From: Chitinophagaceae bacterium 26-R-25
Lineage (GTDB): Bacteria > Bacteroidota > Bacteroidia > Chitinophagales > Chitinophagaceae
Reading direction: 5' to 3'
Assembly: GCA_029906195.1 (NCBI GenBank)
Contig: JARWSJ010000003.1
Span: 434,001-498,000 of the forward strand
DNA length: 64,000 nt
Below, piece by piece: positions 33,896 through 41,138 of this stretch. Within the stretch, counting starts at the first letter, position 1. Every line of letters begins with the position of its first letter. The notes under the pieces were generated by a model that worked only from the letters and a program-made list of their open reading frames with translations, searched no databases and had not been told where the DNA came from. A program made the translations under genes and the position numbers.

Positions 33896-34276
33896 TTACA
33901 ACGCGGCGATCATGCTGATTTCCACATTTACGCCTTTAGGCAAGCCTTTCACCGCAACGGTTTCACGTGCAGGAAAATCTTTTTCAAAGTATTTGCCATA
34001 CACTTCATTTACCTGTGCAAACAAATTCATGTCGCTTAAGTAGATATTCGTTTTCACAATGCTGGCAAATGTTGTCCCCGCCACCGTTAGAATGGCTTTC
34101 AGGTTTTCCATCACTTGTGTTGCTTCTCCGTGGATGTCCGTTGCTTCAACATTTCCGGTTGCCGGGTTAATAGGAATTTGTCCTGAAATAAATAACATAT
34201 TACCGGCTTGTACTGCCTGGCTGTATGGTCCAATTGGTGCCGGTGCTTTATCAGTAACAATGATTTTCTTACTCAT
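33896..34276 (-). CDS. ridA: RidA family enamine/imine deaminase
   Basis: A 126-residue RidA (YjgF/YER057c/UK114) protein of standard length. Motifs are APAPIGPYSQAVQAGNMLFISGQIPINP at the N-terminus, TQVMENLKAIL in the middle, the VKTNIYLSDM strand, and the C-terminal PARETVAVKGLPKG with the conserved Arg, then VEISMIAAL. It hydrolyses reactive 2-aminoacrylate-type enamines released by PLP enzymes, which protects cofactor enzymes in the cytoplasm. The neighbouring kbl is PLP-dependent, but the two genes converge, so no operon link exists. Confidence 0.92.
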   Translation of the reverse strand: MSKKIIVTDKAPAPIGPYSQAVQAGNMLFISGQIPINPATGNVEATDIHGEATQVMENLKAILTVAGTTFASIVKTNIYLSDMNLFAQVNEVYGKYFEKDFPARETVAVKGLPKGVNVEISMIAAL

Positions 34277-34310
34277 TTGATTGATTTTTGGGAGTGTGAA
34301 AATAAGAAAG

Positions 34311-34425
34311 AACGCAGATTTTCAAGATTTTCATGATTAGCGCAGATAAATTTTCATCATAACAAATCATGACAATTATGAAAATCTGCCTGCCCGACTA
34401 AAGCCATTCAGGCGGGCGTTCCCGT
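34311..34425. repeat. Inverted repeat, AACGCAGATTTTCAAG family, with GCCTGCCCG hairpin
   Basis: Left arm AACGCAGATTTTCAAGATT, right arm AATTATGAAAATCTGC (to 34387). The right end is replaced by CTGCCCGACTAAAGCC / TTCAGGCGGGC, resembling the GTCCGAACGGATTCATCCGG insert at 6000-6025. It separates dapB-like and ridA. Confidence 0.65.
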
Positions 34426-34427
34426 CT

Positions 34428-35195
34428 CTAATACACAGGAATATTTCTTCTGAACAAATCTGTGATATAGTTTTCCATGTTGTACAATCCTGCGGCTTGC
34501 TCTATCAGCCATTTTGCGGCGAAGATGGCGCCCTGGCCAAACGCAGCGCGGCTAATGCTTTCGTGAATGATGCGGATCGTTTGATTGGGCAAACCAAAGA
34601 TAACTTCGTGCTTACCCACAATGCCACCTACACGAATAGAATTCACGTGCTTATCTTTTTCAAGGCCCAATGTTTCTGCGATTTTCAATGCTGTGCCGGA
34701 TGTTTCATTCTTTTTGCGAAAATGTTCTTCAACAATTTCAATATCCGCATGAGGAGCGATCTTTTGTAAAACCTGTGAAGCAATTATTAAAAAATTCACT
34801 CCCAGCGTGATATTTGGAGAATGCAACGTAGCAGTTTTGTTTTTCAATTTTTCTAAAAGCGCCAAATCCTGCTCTTCATACTTAGAGATTGCTGAAATGA
34901 TCTTAATACCTTGTTCAGCGGCCGCTTCGTAATATTGAATGCCGTCCGAACTTGAAAAATCTACCAATACATCTACGGGATTTTGTCTATAAAAATCAGT
35001 GTCAATGTCCCTCACAGAAAAAATTTTTCCTGCCTTGAATTCATGTCCTAACAAGTGACTCGCATATTTACCCTGATCGGTTTCGTTTCTTCGAACGACC
35101 CAAACCAACTCAAAATGCGCATCGTTTAGAAATTCACCAGCTACTTGTTTTCCGGTTTTGCCAAAGCCAAATAGTCCGATTCTAATTTTGGTCAT
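34428..35195 (-). CDS. Dihydrodipicolinate-reductase-like protein (divergent DapB)
   Basis: A 255-residue protein of the DapB family. It has an N-terminal NAD(P) site IGLFGFGKTGKQ, the DFSSSDG strand in place of the usual DFT-x-P, and SPNITLGVNFL, EEHFRKKNETSGTAL and SIRVGGIVGKHEVIFG. In canonical DapB the catalytic block is E-x-H-H-x-x-K-x-D-x-P-S-G-T-A. Here the second His is Phe and the D-A-P is N-E-T, while the first His and the Lys align. It may reduce hydroxy-tetrahydrodipicolinate in lysine/diaminopimelate synthesis or have shifted substrate. No other lysine genes are nearby. Confidence 0.72.
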   Translation of the reverse strand: MTKIRIGLFGFGKTGKQVAGEFLNDAHFELVWVVRRNETDQGKYASHLLGHEFKAGKIFSVRDIDTDFYRQNPVDVLVDFSSSDGIQYYEAAAEQGIKIISAISKYEEQDLALLEKLKNKTATLHSPNITLGVNFLIIASQVLQKIAPHADIEIVEEHFRKKNETSGTALKIAETLGLEKDKHVNSIRVGGIVGKHEVIFGLPNQTIRIIHESISRAAFGQGAIFAAKWLIEQAAGLYNMENYITDLFRRNIPVY

Positions 35196-35384
35196 GAGTT
35201 TGTTTTTTTAAGGTTAGAAAATTAGACCACACGGCAGGGCTGCAACAACTCAGTTGCGAAAGGGGAGACTTGCAATATAACAACCATTTCTAAGAAAGCT
35301 AAAAGCTTATTGGGTATATATTTAATAAAAACTTAGTGTTATATTTAATAAGCCCAATTCGTAAACTTTAAAAGCATTGAAACA

Positions 35385-35903
35385 ATGGGAAAAAAGCTTC
35401 TTACGGCAGGCATTTATTTTTCTTTGTTAATGATTGCCTTGCTGTTTAGTAACGATAACGTAATAGCACAAGACTCAAAAAAGGAGAAAAAACAAGCGGC
35501 TATCAAAGCTCTTATCGACTCGCAGAATTATGTTTTTAAGGCGCAGTCTGCAATGCCAATGTCTGGCGCAACACGTCAATTGAATTATGAGTATGATGTG
35601 AAAGTGAGTAAGGATACCATTAATTCTTACCTGCCATACTATGGGCGCGCATATACGGCACCGATGGACCCAACGCAAGGCGGCATACATTTCATTTCAA
35701 AGGACTTTGAGTACACTGTAACGCCCGGCAAAAAACAAGGTTGGGATATTGTAATCAAACCAAAAGATGTGCAGGATGTGCAGATGATGAGTTTAAGCGT
35801 GTCTTCAGAAGGCTACGCAACGCTGCAGGTTACCAGCAGCAGCAAACAGCCTATCTCTTTTAATGGAATTATAGTAGAGAGGAAAACGAAAAAGAAGAAA
35901 TGA
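35385..35903 (+). CDS. DUF4251 exported protein
   Basis: A 172-residue secreted protein with an N-terminal signal (about residues 1-29, ending NVIAQDS) and a DUF4251 domain. Typical features are the A-I-x-x-L-I-D-S-x-N-Y-V-F-x-A start, an L-x-Y-x-Y-D-V segment, SYLPYYGRAY and GIHF-x-S-K-D-F-E-Y. The C-terminus is Lys-rich. The family is common in Bacteroidota and its role is unknown. It is a single gene flanked by an inverted GTTGTTAGTTGATAG repeat. Confidence 0.8.
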   Translation: MGKKLLTAGIYFSLLMIALLFSNDNVIAQDSKKEKKQAAIKALIDSQNYVFKAQSAMPMSGATRQLNYEYDVKVSKDTINSYLPYYGRAYTAPMDPTQGGIHFISKDFEYTVTPGKKQGWDIVIKPKDVQDVQMMSLSVSSEGYATLQVTSSSKQPISFNGIIVERKTKKKK

Positions 35904-35909
35904 GAACGG

Positions 35910-36033
35910 AGTTGTTGGTTGTTAGTTGATAGTTGTTGGCGAAAGCCGATAATGCACCATAAAAAAGCGAGGCGAACAACAATTTAGTTGCTACACATAA
36001 AGTCTAACAACTAACAACCATCAACTAACAACG
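35910..36033. repeat. GTTGTTAGTTGATAG inverted word repeat
   Basis: GTTGTTGGTTGTTAGTTGAT (35910) faces AACAACTAACAACCATCAAC (36004 onward) across about 65 bases, filling the gap between the convergent DUF4251 gene and the 181-residue gene. Confidence 0.7.
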
Positions 36034-36036
36034 TCC

Positions 36037-36582
36037 CTAATCCTCCTTCGCTCCTTTTTCGCCAATAAACCACTGCTCCTTGTTTTTGAAAAGAACATTG
36101 AACGTAGTGAGGGAGCCGTAAATGCGTGTGATGTATTGCTGAAGATTCACCTTGTCCTCATCACTTAAAGTTTTGTGACTATTGATCTGTTGCTCCATTA
36201 CGCGGACCCTGTCGCGCAGCATTACTATTTTATGAAAGAATGCTTCAATAGGAATTTCTTTGGGCTTTAACGAAGTGTCTTTGGGTTGAAGAACCATTGT
36301 GCCGCCCGTCCATCTGTCACCCAAAGGAACGGGCTCTGTAACGTCGCCCCACAAACGAAGAATTTTCAACAACGATTTTTCCGTTTCGGAAGTCGTTTCT
36401 ACCTCTGTAGTTACATTTTCCGGTAGGATCTCATCCAAATGAGTATCCGTTTTGTCGATCTCTTTAATGCCGTGGTGGATAAATGATATGATGTAGACCG
36501 CATATTTTACACCAACAATCACGCCGGGGCCATATTGTGTATGTTGTAAACGCGTGCCTATGCCAAGAGTTAGTTGGTCCAT
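36037..36582 (-). CDS. Conserved hypothetical protein with Tudor-like N-terminus
   Basis: A 181-residue protein I do not recognise. Residues 5-45 (GIGTRLQHTQYGPGVIVGV...) resemble the small SH3/Tudor-like barrel at the C-terminus of UvrD/PcrA helicases (G-x-x-V-x-H-x-x-F-G-x-G-x-V). The middle has D-V-T-E-P-V-P-L-G-D-R-W-T-G-G, and the C-terminal half (about 115-165) is predicted helical, possibly coiled coil. No signal or membrane segment is seen. It lies 11 bases downstream of the next gene on the same strand, suggesting cotranscription. Confidence 0.6.
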   Translation of the reverse strand: MDQLTLGIGTRLQHTQYGPGVIVGVKYAVYIISFIHHGIKEIDKTDTHLDEILPENVTTEVETTSETEKSLLKILRLWGDVTEPVPLGDRWTGGTMVLQPKDTSLKPKEIPIEAFFHKIVMLRDRVRVMEQQINSHKTLSDEDKVNLQQYITRIYGSLTTFNVLFKNKEQWFIGEKGAKED

Positions 36583-36593
36583 CTTGTGTGTTT

Positions 36594-37391
36594 TTAGTTG
36601 TCGTAATCCTGGTCGTAATAATCGTATAGAAAATCTTCTTTACGCAAAAGATTATTATGTCGGGCGCCGGCCTTGTACGCCTCGCCGGCTTTTTTTATGT
36701 AGTCATAAAAGTCATAATCGCTTGTGGAAGCCGTGAATAAATAACTGGGTCTGAAAACGATCATAAACGTGTCCAGTGCCGTGCTATCCAGCTTTGTAAG
36801 CCTGCGAATGACTCCTCTTGAAAAACGGTGGTCAATGAATTTTTCATGTTCTTCCCAAATCAGCCTTTTTTGGAAAAGCTTCATGCGGCGATTCTTTTGA
36901 ACGTTGAACATGCCGATGATCTGGTCGAGGTCAAGGCCAACACCCAGCGCACCTGAATTTGGCGACGTTATACTAAGACCCGGCTTTTTATAATTGAAAA
37001 CCTTCGCATAGTCGATCCTGTTTTGGATGGAATCCATTCTGTAATTGCGTGGCAAAACCCTGATCTCTTTTAAATAGGCAACGGGAATACGGATAGCCAC
37101 ATTGAAGGCATTAGGATCTGCAATGGAATTCACTGCAAATTTCGACGTTGGTTTGTTTAAATAGGAAAAGTAAATGGAGTCAGATTCTGGTAGCGTAATG
37201 GAGTATTTTCCAGACGAATCGGTAGTAGTACCGCGCCCGGTTTTTGACAATACACTCACACCTGGAATAGGAAACGTATTGGTCTCATCCATTATCGTTC
37301 CCTTAATGGTGGTGTACTGCGCATTTGTTGCAATGGTGCAAAAACAAACAACAATTAGTAGTAAATATCTGATCAGATAAAATGCTTTTAT
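36594..37391 (-). CDS. Exported carboxypeptidase-regulatory-like domain protein, non-canonical start
   Basis: The first ATG is at 37292, but the frame is open back to 37419 and encodes a textbook signal peptide (...KAFYLIRYLLLIVVCFCTIA then TNAQ) running into the TIKGTI strand of a CarboxypepD_reg-like domain. No in-frame ATG, GTG or TTG precedes it. ATA-AAA-GCA at 37391 reads like a mutated ATG-AAA-GCA; CTG at 37376 is an alternative. From 37391 the protein is 265 residues. The C-terminal part has an 'R-x-x-R-D-L-K-K-D-S'-free, unrecognised region. Upstream is purN on the same strand. Function unknown. Confidence 0.6.
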   Translation of the reverse strand: MKAFYLIRYLLLIVVCFCTIATNAQYTTIKGTIMDETNTFPIPGVSVLSKTGRGTTTDSSGKYSITLPESDSIYFSYLNKPTSKFAVNSIADPNAFNVAIRIPVAYLKEIRVLPRNYRMDSIQNRIDYAKVFNYKKPGLSITSPNSGALGVGLDLDQIIGMFNVQKNRRMKLFQKRLIWEEHEKFIDHRFSRGVIRRLTKLDSTALDTFMIVFRPSYLFTASTSDYDFYDYIKKAGEAYKAGARHNNLLRKEDFLYDYYDQDYDN

Positions 37392-37442
37392 TAAGTGTGA
37401 TATTACATCGAAAAAATTTTATTCAATCAATAAAATTTCATT

Positions 37443-38018
37443 TTAACTTTTTAATTGTAAGATAACTTCTTCTGCCACTCTTGGAAAGTGTGCATGTTCC
37501 AATGCGTGAATTTTTTGAGCCAGTGTTTCCGGTGTATCATCCGGCGTTATTTCACAAGTAGCCTGGAAAATGGTAGAGCCGTGATCGTATTGTTCATCAA
37601 CATAGTGAATAGTTATGCCGCTTTCTTTTTCTGCCGCTGCGATTACGGCCGCGTGTACAAATTGCCCGTACATGCCCTTGCCACCATATTTTGGTAAAAG
37701 CGCTGGATGTATATTAATAATGTGTCCGCGGAAAGCTTCGACCAGGCCGCCGGGTATTTTCCAAAGAAATCCGGCAAGTATTATAAAAGAAACATCATGG
37801 GCTTTTAAAGCATGTACATAATGGTCTCCTCTGAAAAATTGCTCCTTTTCGATAAGTAACGTTGGGATGCCTTCTTTCTCTGCAATCTGCAAAACGCCAG
37901 CACCCGCTTTGTTGCAAACAATGAGACTGATCTTTACAGAAGAATGTTCTCTGAAATGGTCAATTATTTTTTGTGCATTAGAACCGGCTCCGGAAGCAAA
38001 AATGGCTACTTTGATCAT
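37443..38018 (-). CDS. purN: Phosphoribosylglycinamide formyltransferase
   Basis: A 191-residue PurN from ATG 38018 (MIKVAIFASGAGSNAQKII); 26 upstream in-frame residues are rejected because they precede the conserved N-terminus. Motifs are FASGAGSN, SLIVCNK-like LIVCNKAGAGV, IILAGFLWKIP, the INIHPALLPKYGGKGMYG signature with the catalytic Asn/His, and the HYVDEQYDHGSTIFQ motif. It transfers a formyl group from 10-formyl-THF to GAR in purine synthesis. It stands without other pur genes. TATTTTTG at 38048-38055 (minus) may be its -7 box. Confidence 0.93.
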   Translation of the reverse strand: MIKVAIFASGAGSNAQKIIDHFREHSSVKISLIVCNKAGAGVLQIAEKEGIPTLLIEKEQFFRGDHYVHALKAHDVSFIILAGFLWKIPGGLVEAFRGHIINIHPALLPKYGGKGMYGQFVHAAVIAAAEKESGITIHYVDEQYDHGSTIFQATCEITPDDTPETLAQKIHALEHAHFPRVAEEVILQLKS

Positions 38019-38203
38019 GTGATGGTGTGACGTTTTTATTCGAGAAGCAAAAATAGGCCCTTTGATTGCATTTGCCGAAGCAACTTTTGCCTGCAATCTT
38101 TTTCCATTTGCATAAGTGCTTCTTAATCTTTCTCAGTCAACTAAAAGCAAAATCCCATCAGCGTGTTGCTAACAGGACTTTGCTTTTTAATTAAAATCAT
38201 TTT

Positions 38204-39265
38204 CTACAATGCTACGGGCACCTGGTGTGGCTCCGCTTTGACCGCTGTGAATTTTCTAAAATCAGTTTCGATGTTTTTGCTTTTTAACGTCCTTAGAAAA
38301 CGATCAAACAAGTGCATCTGTAACGGTGTTATCATTTTCGGATGCGATAAAAAGTGCATATAGTCGGTATTTTTCGCAGCTTTTTTATATTCGAAGTAGG
38401 TAACAATATTAAATTCTTCAATGGATGCCATGAGTTCGAAATTGCCGTGCGCATCGTGTTGACTGGACGTTTCAACATTCAGGGACTTTACTCCAATGCC
38501 ATCACCGTAACCTTTAATGCCTAAAACATGGCGCAGGCTGTTGGCCTTGGATGAACACCAGCTCACGTACTTGCTTATTTTGACACTGGAGATACAATAC
38601 TCTTTAAAAACACCAGACTTTTGTTCCTTTAAAATATCATCCGCGAAGTGATAAATGTCGGGTTGGGGGGCATTTCTAAAATCGAAATATTGCGCATCTG
38701 AATTAAAATAGGTCTCCTTTCTAACGCTAAACTCGTGGTAGATGCCGTGTTTTAAGAACAATGGCATGAAGTCGGCAAACGGTTGAATGCTCCAACCTCC
38801 GGCCCTATAACCATCAATCTTGTAATCGCTGGTTACAGCAGAAGCGATCCACTCGATTAGTTTAACCGATTGGTCGAATGTATCCTGTTGCTGGCACTTG
38901 TCAAGTGCATTGAATCTATAATAACGCTTGTTGTCGAGCTTCCATTCATTTGCTTCGGGCATATACTCAGCGTCGAGCCAGTGAGGATGCAAGTGAGGAA
39001 AAATGTAGCTCCCGTTTTTAAGGGCAACGCGAAGCTGGGCTATGATTTCTTCAAAATCATTTGCTGCTTTTGGGTGCCGGGCCGCAACTTCCTTCAGTCT
39101 TAATATATATAAGGTGTCGACAAAGAAAATACCTTTCGCCCCATTCTTTTTCAGGATGTCGATAAGTTTGTTTGTTGGCTCAATAATACATTTTTGCGCC
39201 GTGCCACTTCTCGCCCCGAGAAATAGTTCATAATCAAAAGTCAACAATATATTAGTACGGTTCAT
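38204..39265 (-). CDS. NodB-like polysaccharide deacetylase family protein
   Basis: A 353-residue protein from ATG 39265 (MNRTNILLTFDYELFLG). It has the NodB-type pattern: motif 1 LTFDYELF with the Asp, motif 2 FPHLHPHW giving H-x3-H, and motif 3 GYRAGGWS. Such enzymes use a metal bound by Asp-His-His to remove acetyl groups from polysaccharides. The C-terminal HFLSHPKMITPLQMH matches the late His motif. No signal peptide is visible. It is isolated from other polysaccharide genes, and the substrate is unknown. Confidence 0.68.
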   Translation of the reverse strand: MNRTNILLTFDYELFLGARSGTAQKCIIEPTNKLIDILKKNGAKGIFFVDTLYILRLKEVAARHPKAANDFEEIIAQLRVALKNGSYIFPHLHPHWLDAEYMPEANEWKLDNKRYYRFNALDKCQQQDTFDQSVKLIEWIASAVTSDYKIDGYRAGGWSIQPFADFMPLFLKHGIYHEFSVRKETYFNSDAQYFDFRNAPQPDIYHFADDILKEQKSGVFKEYCISSVKISKYVSWCSSKANSLRHVLGIKGYGDGIGVKSLNVETSSQHDAHGNFELMASIEEFNIVTYFEYKKAAKNTDYMHFLSHPKMITPLQMHLFDRFLRTLKSKNIETDFRKFTAVKAEPHQVPVAL

Positions 39266-39676
39266 TTTCACACAATTAGGGGTTCCCTGAACTGAGAACA
39301 CTCGTTCAGTTTTTTTGGTTAATTGTCCAATACAGTAAACAGGAGGTTAAATTGGGCACTGTAAACGTAGTAAAATTTGGGTACTTTTAGAATATTATGA
39401 TGTCATATTTATAAAAAAAATTATTAAAGAGGGAAGAAACATTTTCCCGAAAGGAAAGAAACATAGGGCATTATGGGATGTAATCTCCTTGCTCACTATG
39501 AAACTTGATGGGAATCATTGAATAAGATGATCTAGATAAATCTCCTGTTATTCACATTTTTGTATATATTAAAAATAGTTCTAAAGCTATCTTAAATTTT
39601 TGTCGGTACATTATGCATTTTTCATGTTAATCCTCTGAAACGCAGGCCCAGAGCGGAAAAAAAAAATATCGGCATG

Positions 39677-39709
39677 TTTGCGTTTTGTCAATTGACTGTC
39701 ATATTTTTG
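39677..39709 (+). promoter_or_regulatory. Promoter of the alternative complex III operon
   Basis: TTTG (39677-39680), a 21-base spacer and TATTTTTG (39702-39709), a close match to the Bacteroidota consensus. A start near 39716 gives a 45-base leader to the chosen actA ATG. The rest of the 495-base gap 39266-39760 is A/T-rich sequence without a visible gene. Confidence 0.65.
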
Positions 39710-39760
39710 CACCCGATTCCGGATATTTTTTCCACATTATCCACAGATATTTTGAGAAAT

Positions 39761-41044
39761 ATGAATTATCAAAGCAGAATAGCCAAGACTAGTATATTCA
39801 GTATCCTTTTGCTCCTTGTAATTTCTTTCCAGAATTTGAAGGCTCAAGACGGTAAGGCTTTATTTCAGGCAAATTGCGCATCATGTCACGCCGTAAATAA
39901 AGTTTTGACCGGACCAGCATTAGCGGGTGTTGAAGAGCGCGTTCCAGACAAGAAATTATTGCACGACTGGATTCGCAACAACGCAAAGGTGTTGGCTAGT
40001 GGTAACAAGTATTTTAACGACTTGAAAGCTGCATACAACAACACTCCGATGTCAACGTTTGAGGCCCTTTCAGATGCCGACATCGACGCGATCCTGAAAT
40101 ATGTTAGCACACCGGTAAAAGAAGAGGCTAAAACTACTCCGGCAGGCGGCGAAGGCGAGGAAAAAGGTTCTGACAACAGTCTCCTTTTCGGTATTCTTTC
40201 CCTGATTCTTGCAGTTATTACATTGATCTTATTGCAGGTTAACTCAAACCTGAAAAAACTTTCCGACGATAAAGAAGGTGTTCCTGCTTTCGAGCCGGTT
40301 CCATTCTACAGAAATAAAACTTACATCACCTTGTTCATGTTGGTTTTGTTTGTGATCGGTGGTTACTATATTATACAAGGTGCTATCGGCCTGGGTCGTA
40401 ACAAGAACTACCAGCCAGAGCAACCAATCTTCTACTCTCACAAAGTTCACGCAGGTACCAACCAAATCAACTGTTTGTATTGCCACGGTGGTGCACAATT
40501 GGGCAAGCAGGCAAATATTCCTTCTTTGAATATTTGTATGAACTGTCACATGGCGATCAACGAGTATAGCGATAAAAGCGAAAAACTGTACCGTGAAGAT
40601 GGAACAGAAGTTAACGGAACTGCGGAAATTCAAAAACTTTACAGTTATACAGGTTGGGATCCTAAGCAAAGAAAATATGCAAACGAGCCAAAACCAATCG
40701 AATGGGTTCGTATCCACAACTTACCTGACCACGTTTACTTCAACCACTCTCAACACGTAGTGGCTGGTAAACAAGCTTGTCAGACATGTCATGGTGAAAT
40801 TCAAAAAGAAAACGAAGTTTACCAGTTCGCAGACCTGAGCATGGGCTGGTGTATCAACTGTCACCGTGAAACAAAAGTTCAATTCACAAACAACAAGTTC
40901 TACAGCATATACGAGAAGTTCCACGACCAAATGAAAGATTCTATCAAAAATAAGGACGGCGAAATGATCGCTAACCCTCATAAATTGGATAGCATCACTG
41001 TAGAAACAATCGGTGGTACAGAATGTCAAAAATGTCACTATTAA
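39761..41044 (+). CDS. actA: Alternative complex III subunit ActA, multiheme cytochrome c with extra N-terminal heme domain
   Basis: A 427-residue protein from ATG 39761 (MNYQSRIAKT..., signal peptide); an upstream ATG at 39674 lies before the promoter -33 box and is rejected. Six CxxCH heme c motifs are visible: one in an N-terminal monoheme domain (CASCH, residues 39-43), then, after two membrane helices near 142-160 and 190-210, CLYCH, CMNCH, CQTCH, CINCH and the terminal CQKCH. Known ActA is a pentaheme subunit, so the N-terminal domain is an added module. It takes electrons from ActB/quinol toward cytochrome oxidase. First gene of the operon. Confidence 0.9.
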   Translation: MNYQSRIAKTSIFSILLLLVISFQNLKAQDGKALFQANCASCHAVNKVLTGPALAGVEERVPDKKLLHDWIRNNAKVLASGNKYFNDLKAAYNNTPMSTFEALSDADIDAILKYVSTPVKEEAKTTPAGGEGEEKGSDNSLLFGILSLILAVITLILLQVNSNLKKLSDDKEGVPAFEPVPFYRNKTYITLFMLVLFVIGGYYIIQGAIGLGRNKNYQPEQPIFYSHKVHAGTNQINCLYCHGGAQLGKQANIPSLNICMNCHMAINEYSDKSEKLYREDGTEVNGTAEIQKLYSYTGWDPKQRKYANEPKPIEWVRIHNLPDHVYFNHSQHVVAGKQACQTCHGEIQKENEVYQFADLSMGWCINCHRETKVQFTNNKFYSIYEKFHDQMKDSIKNKDGEMIANPHKLDSITVETIGGTECQKCHY

Positions 41045-41138
41045 TATATAGTGCAAGGGAACAAAACAAATAATTAAAGCAAACTCACTGCCTTGAATAA
41101 AAAAGGCAGTAACCAATAATCTTCGATCTAATATTAGT

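Noticed and set aside
38204-39265. Horizontal transfer of the deacetylase-like gene
   Set aside because: The gap upstream is A/T-rich, but the gene itself shows no clear break in codon use by eye, and there are no mobile-element signs.
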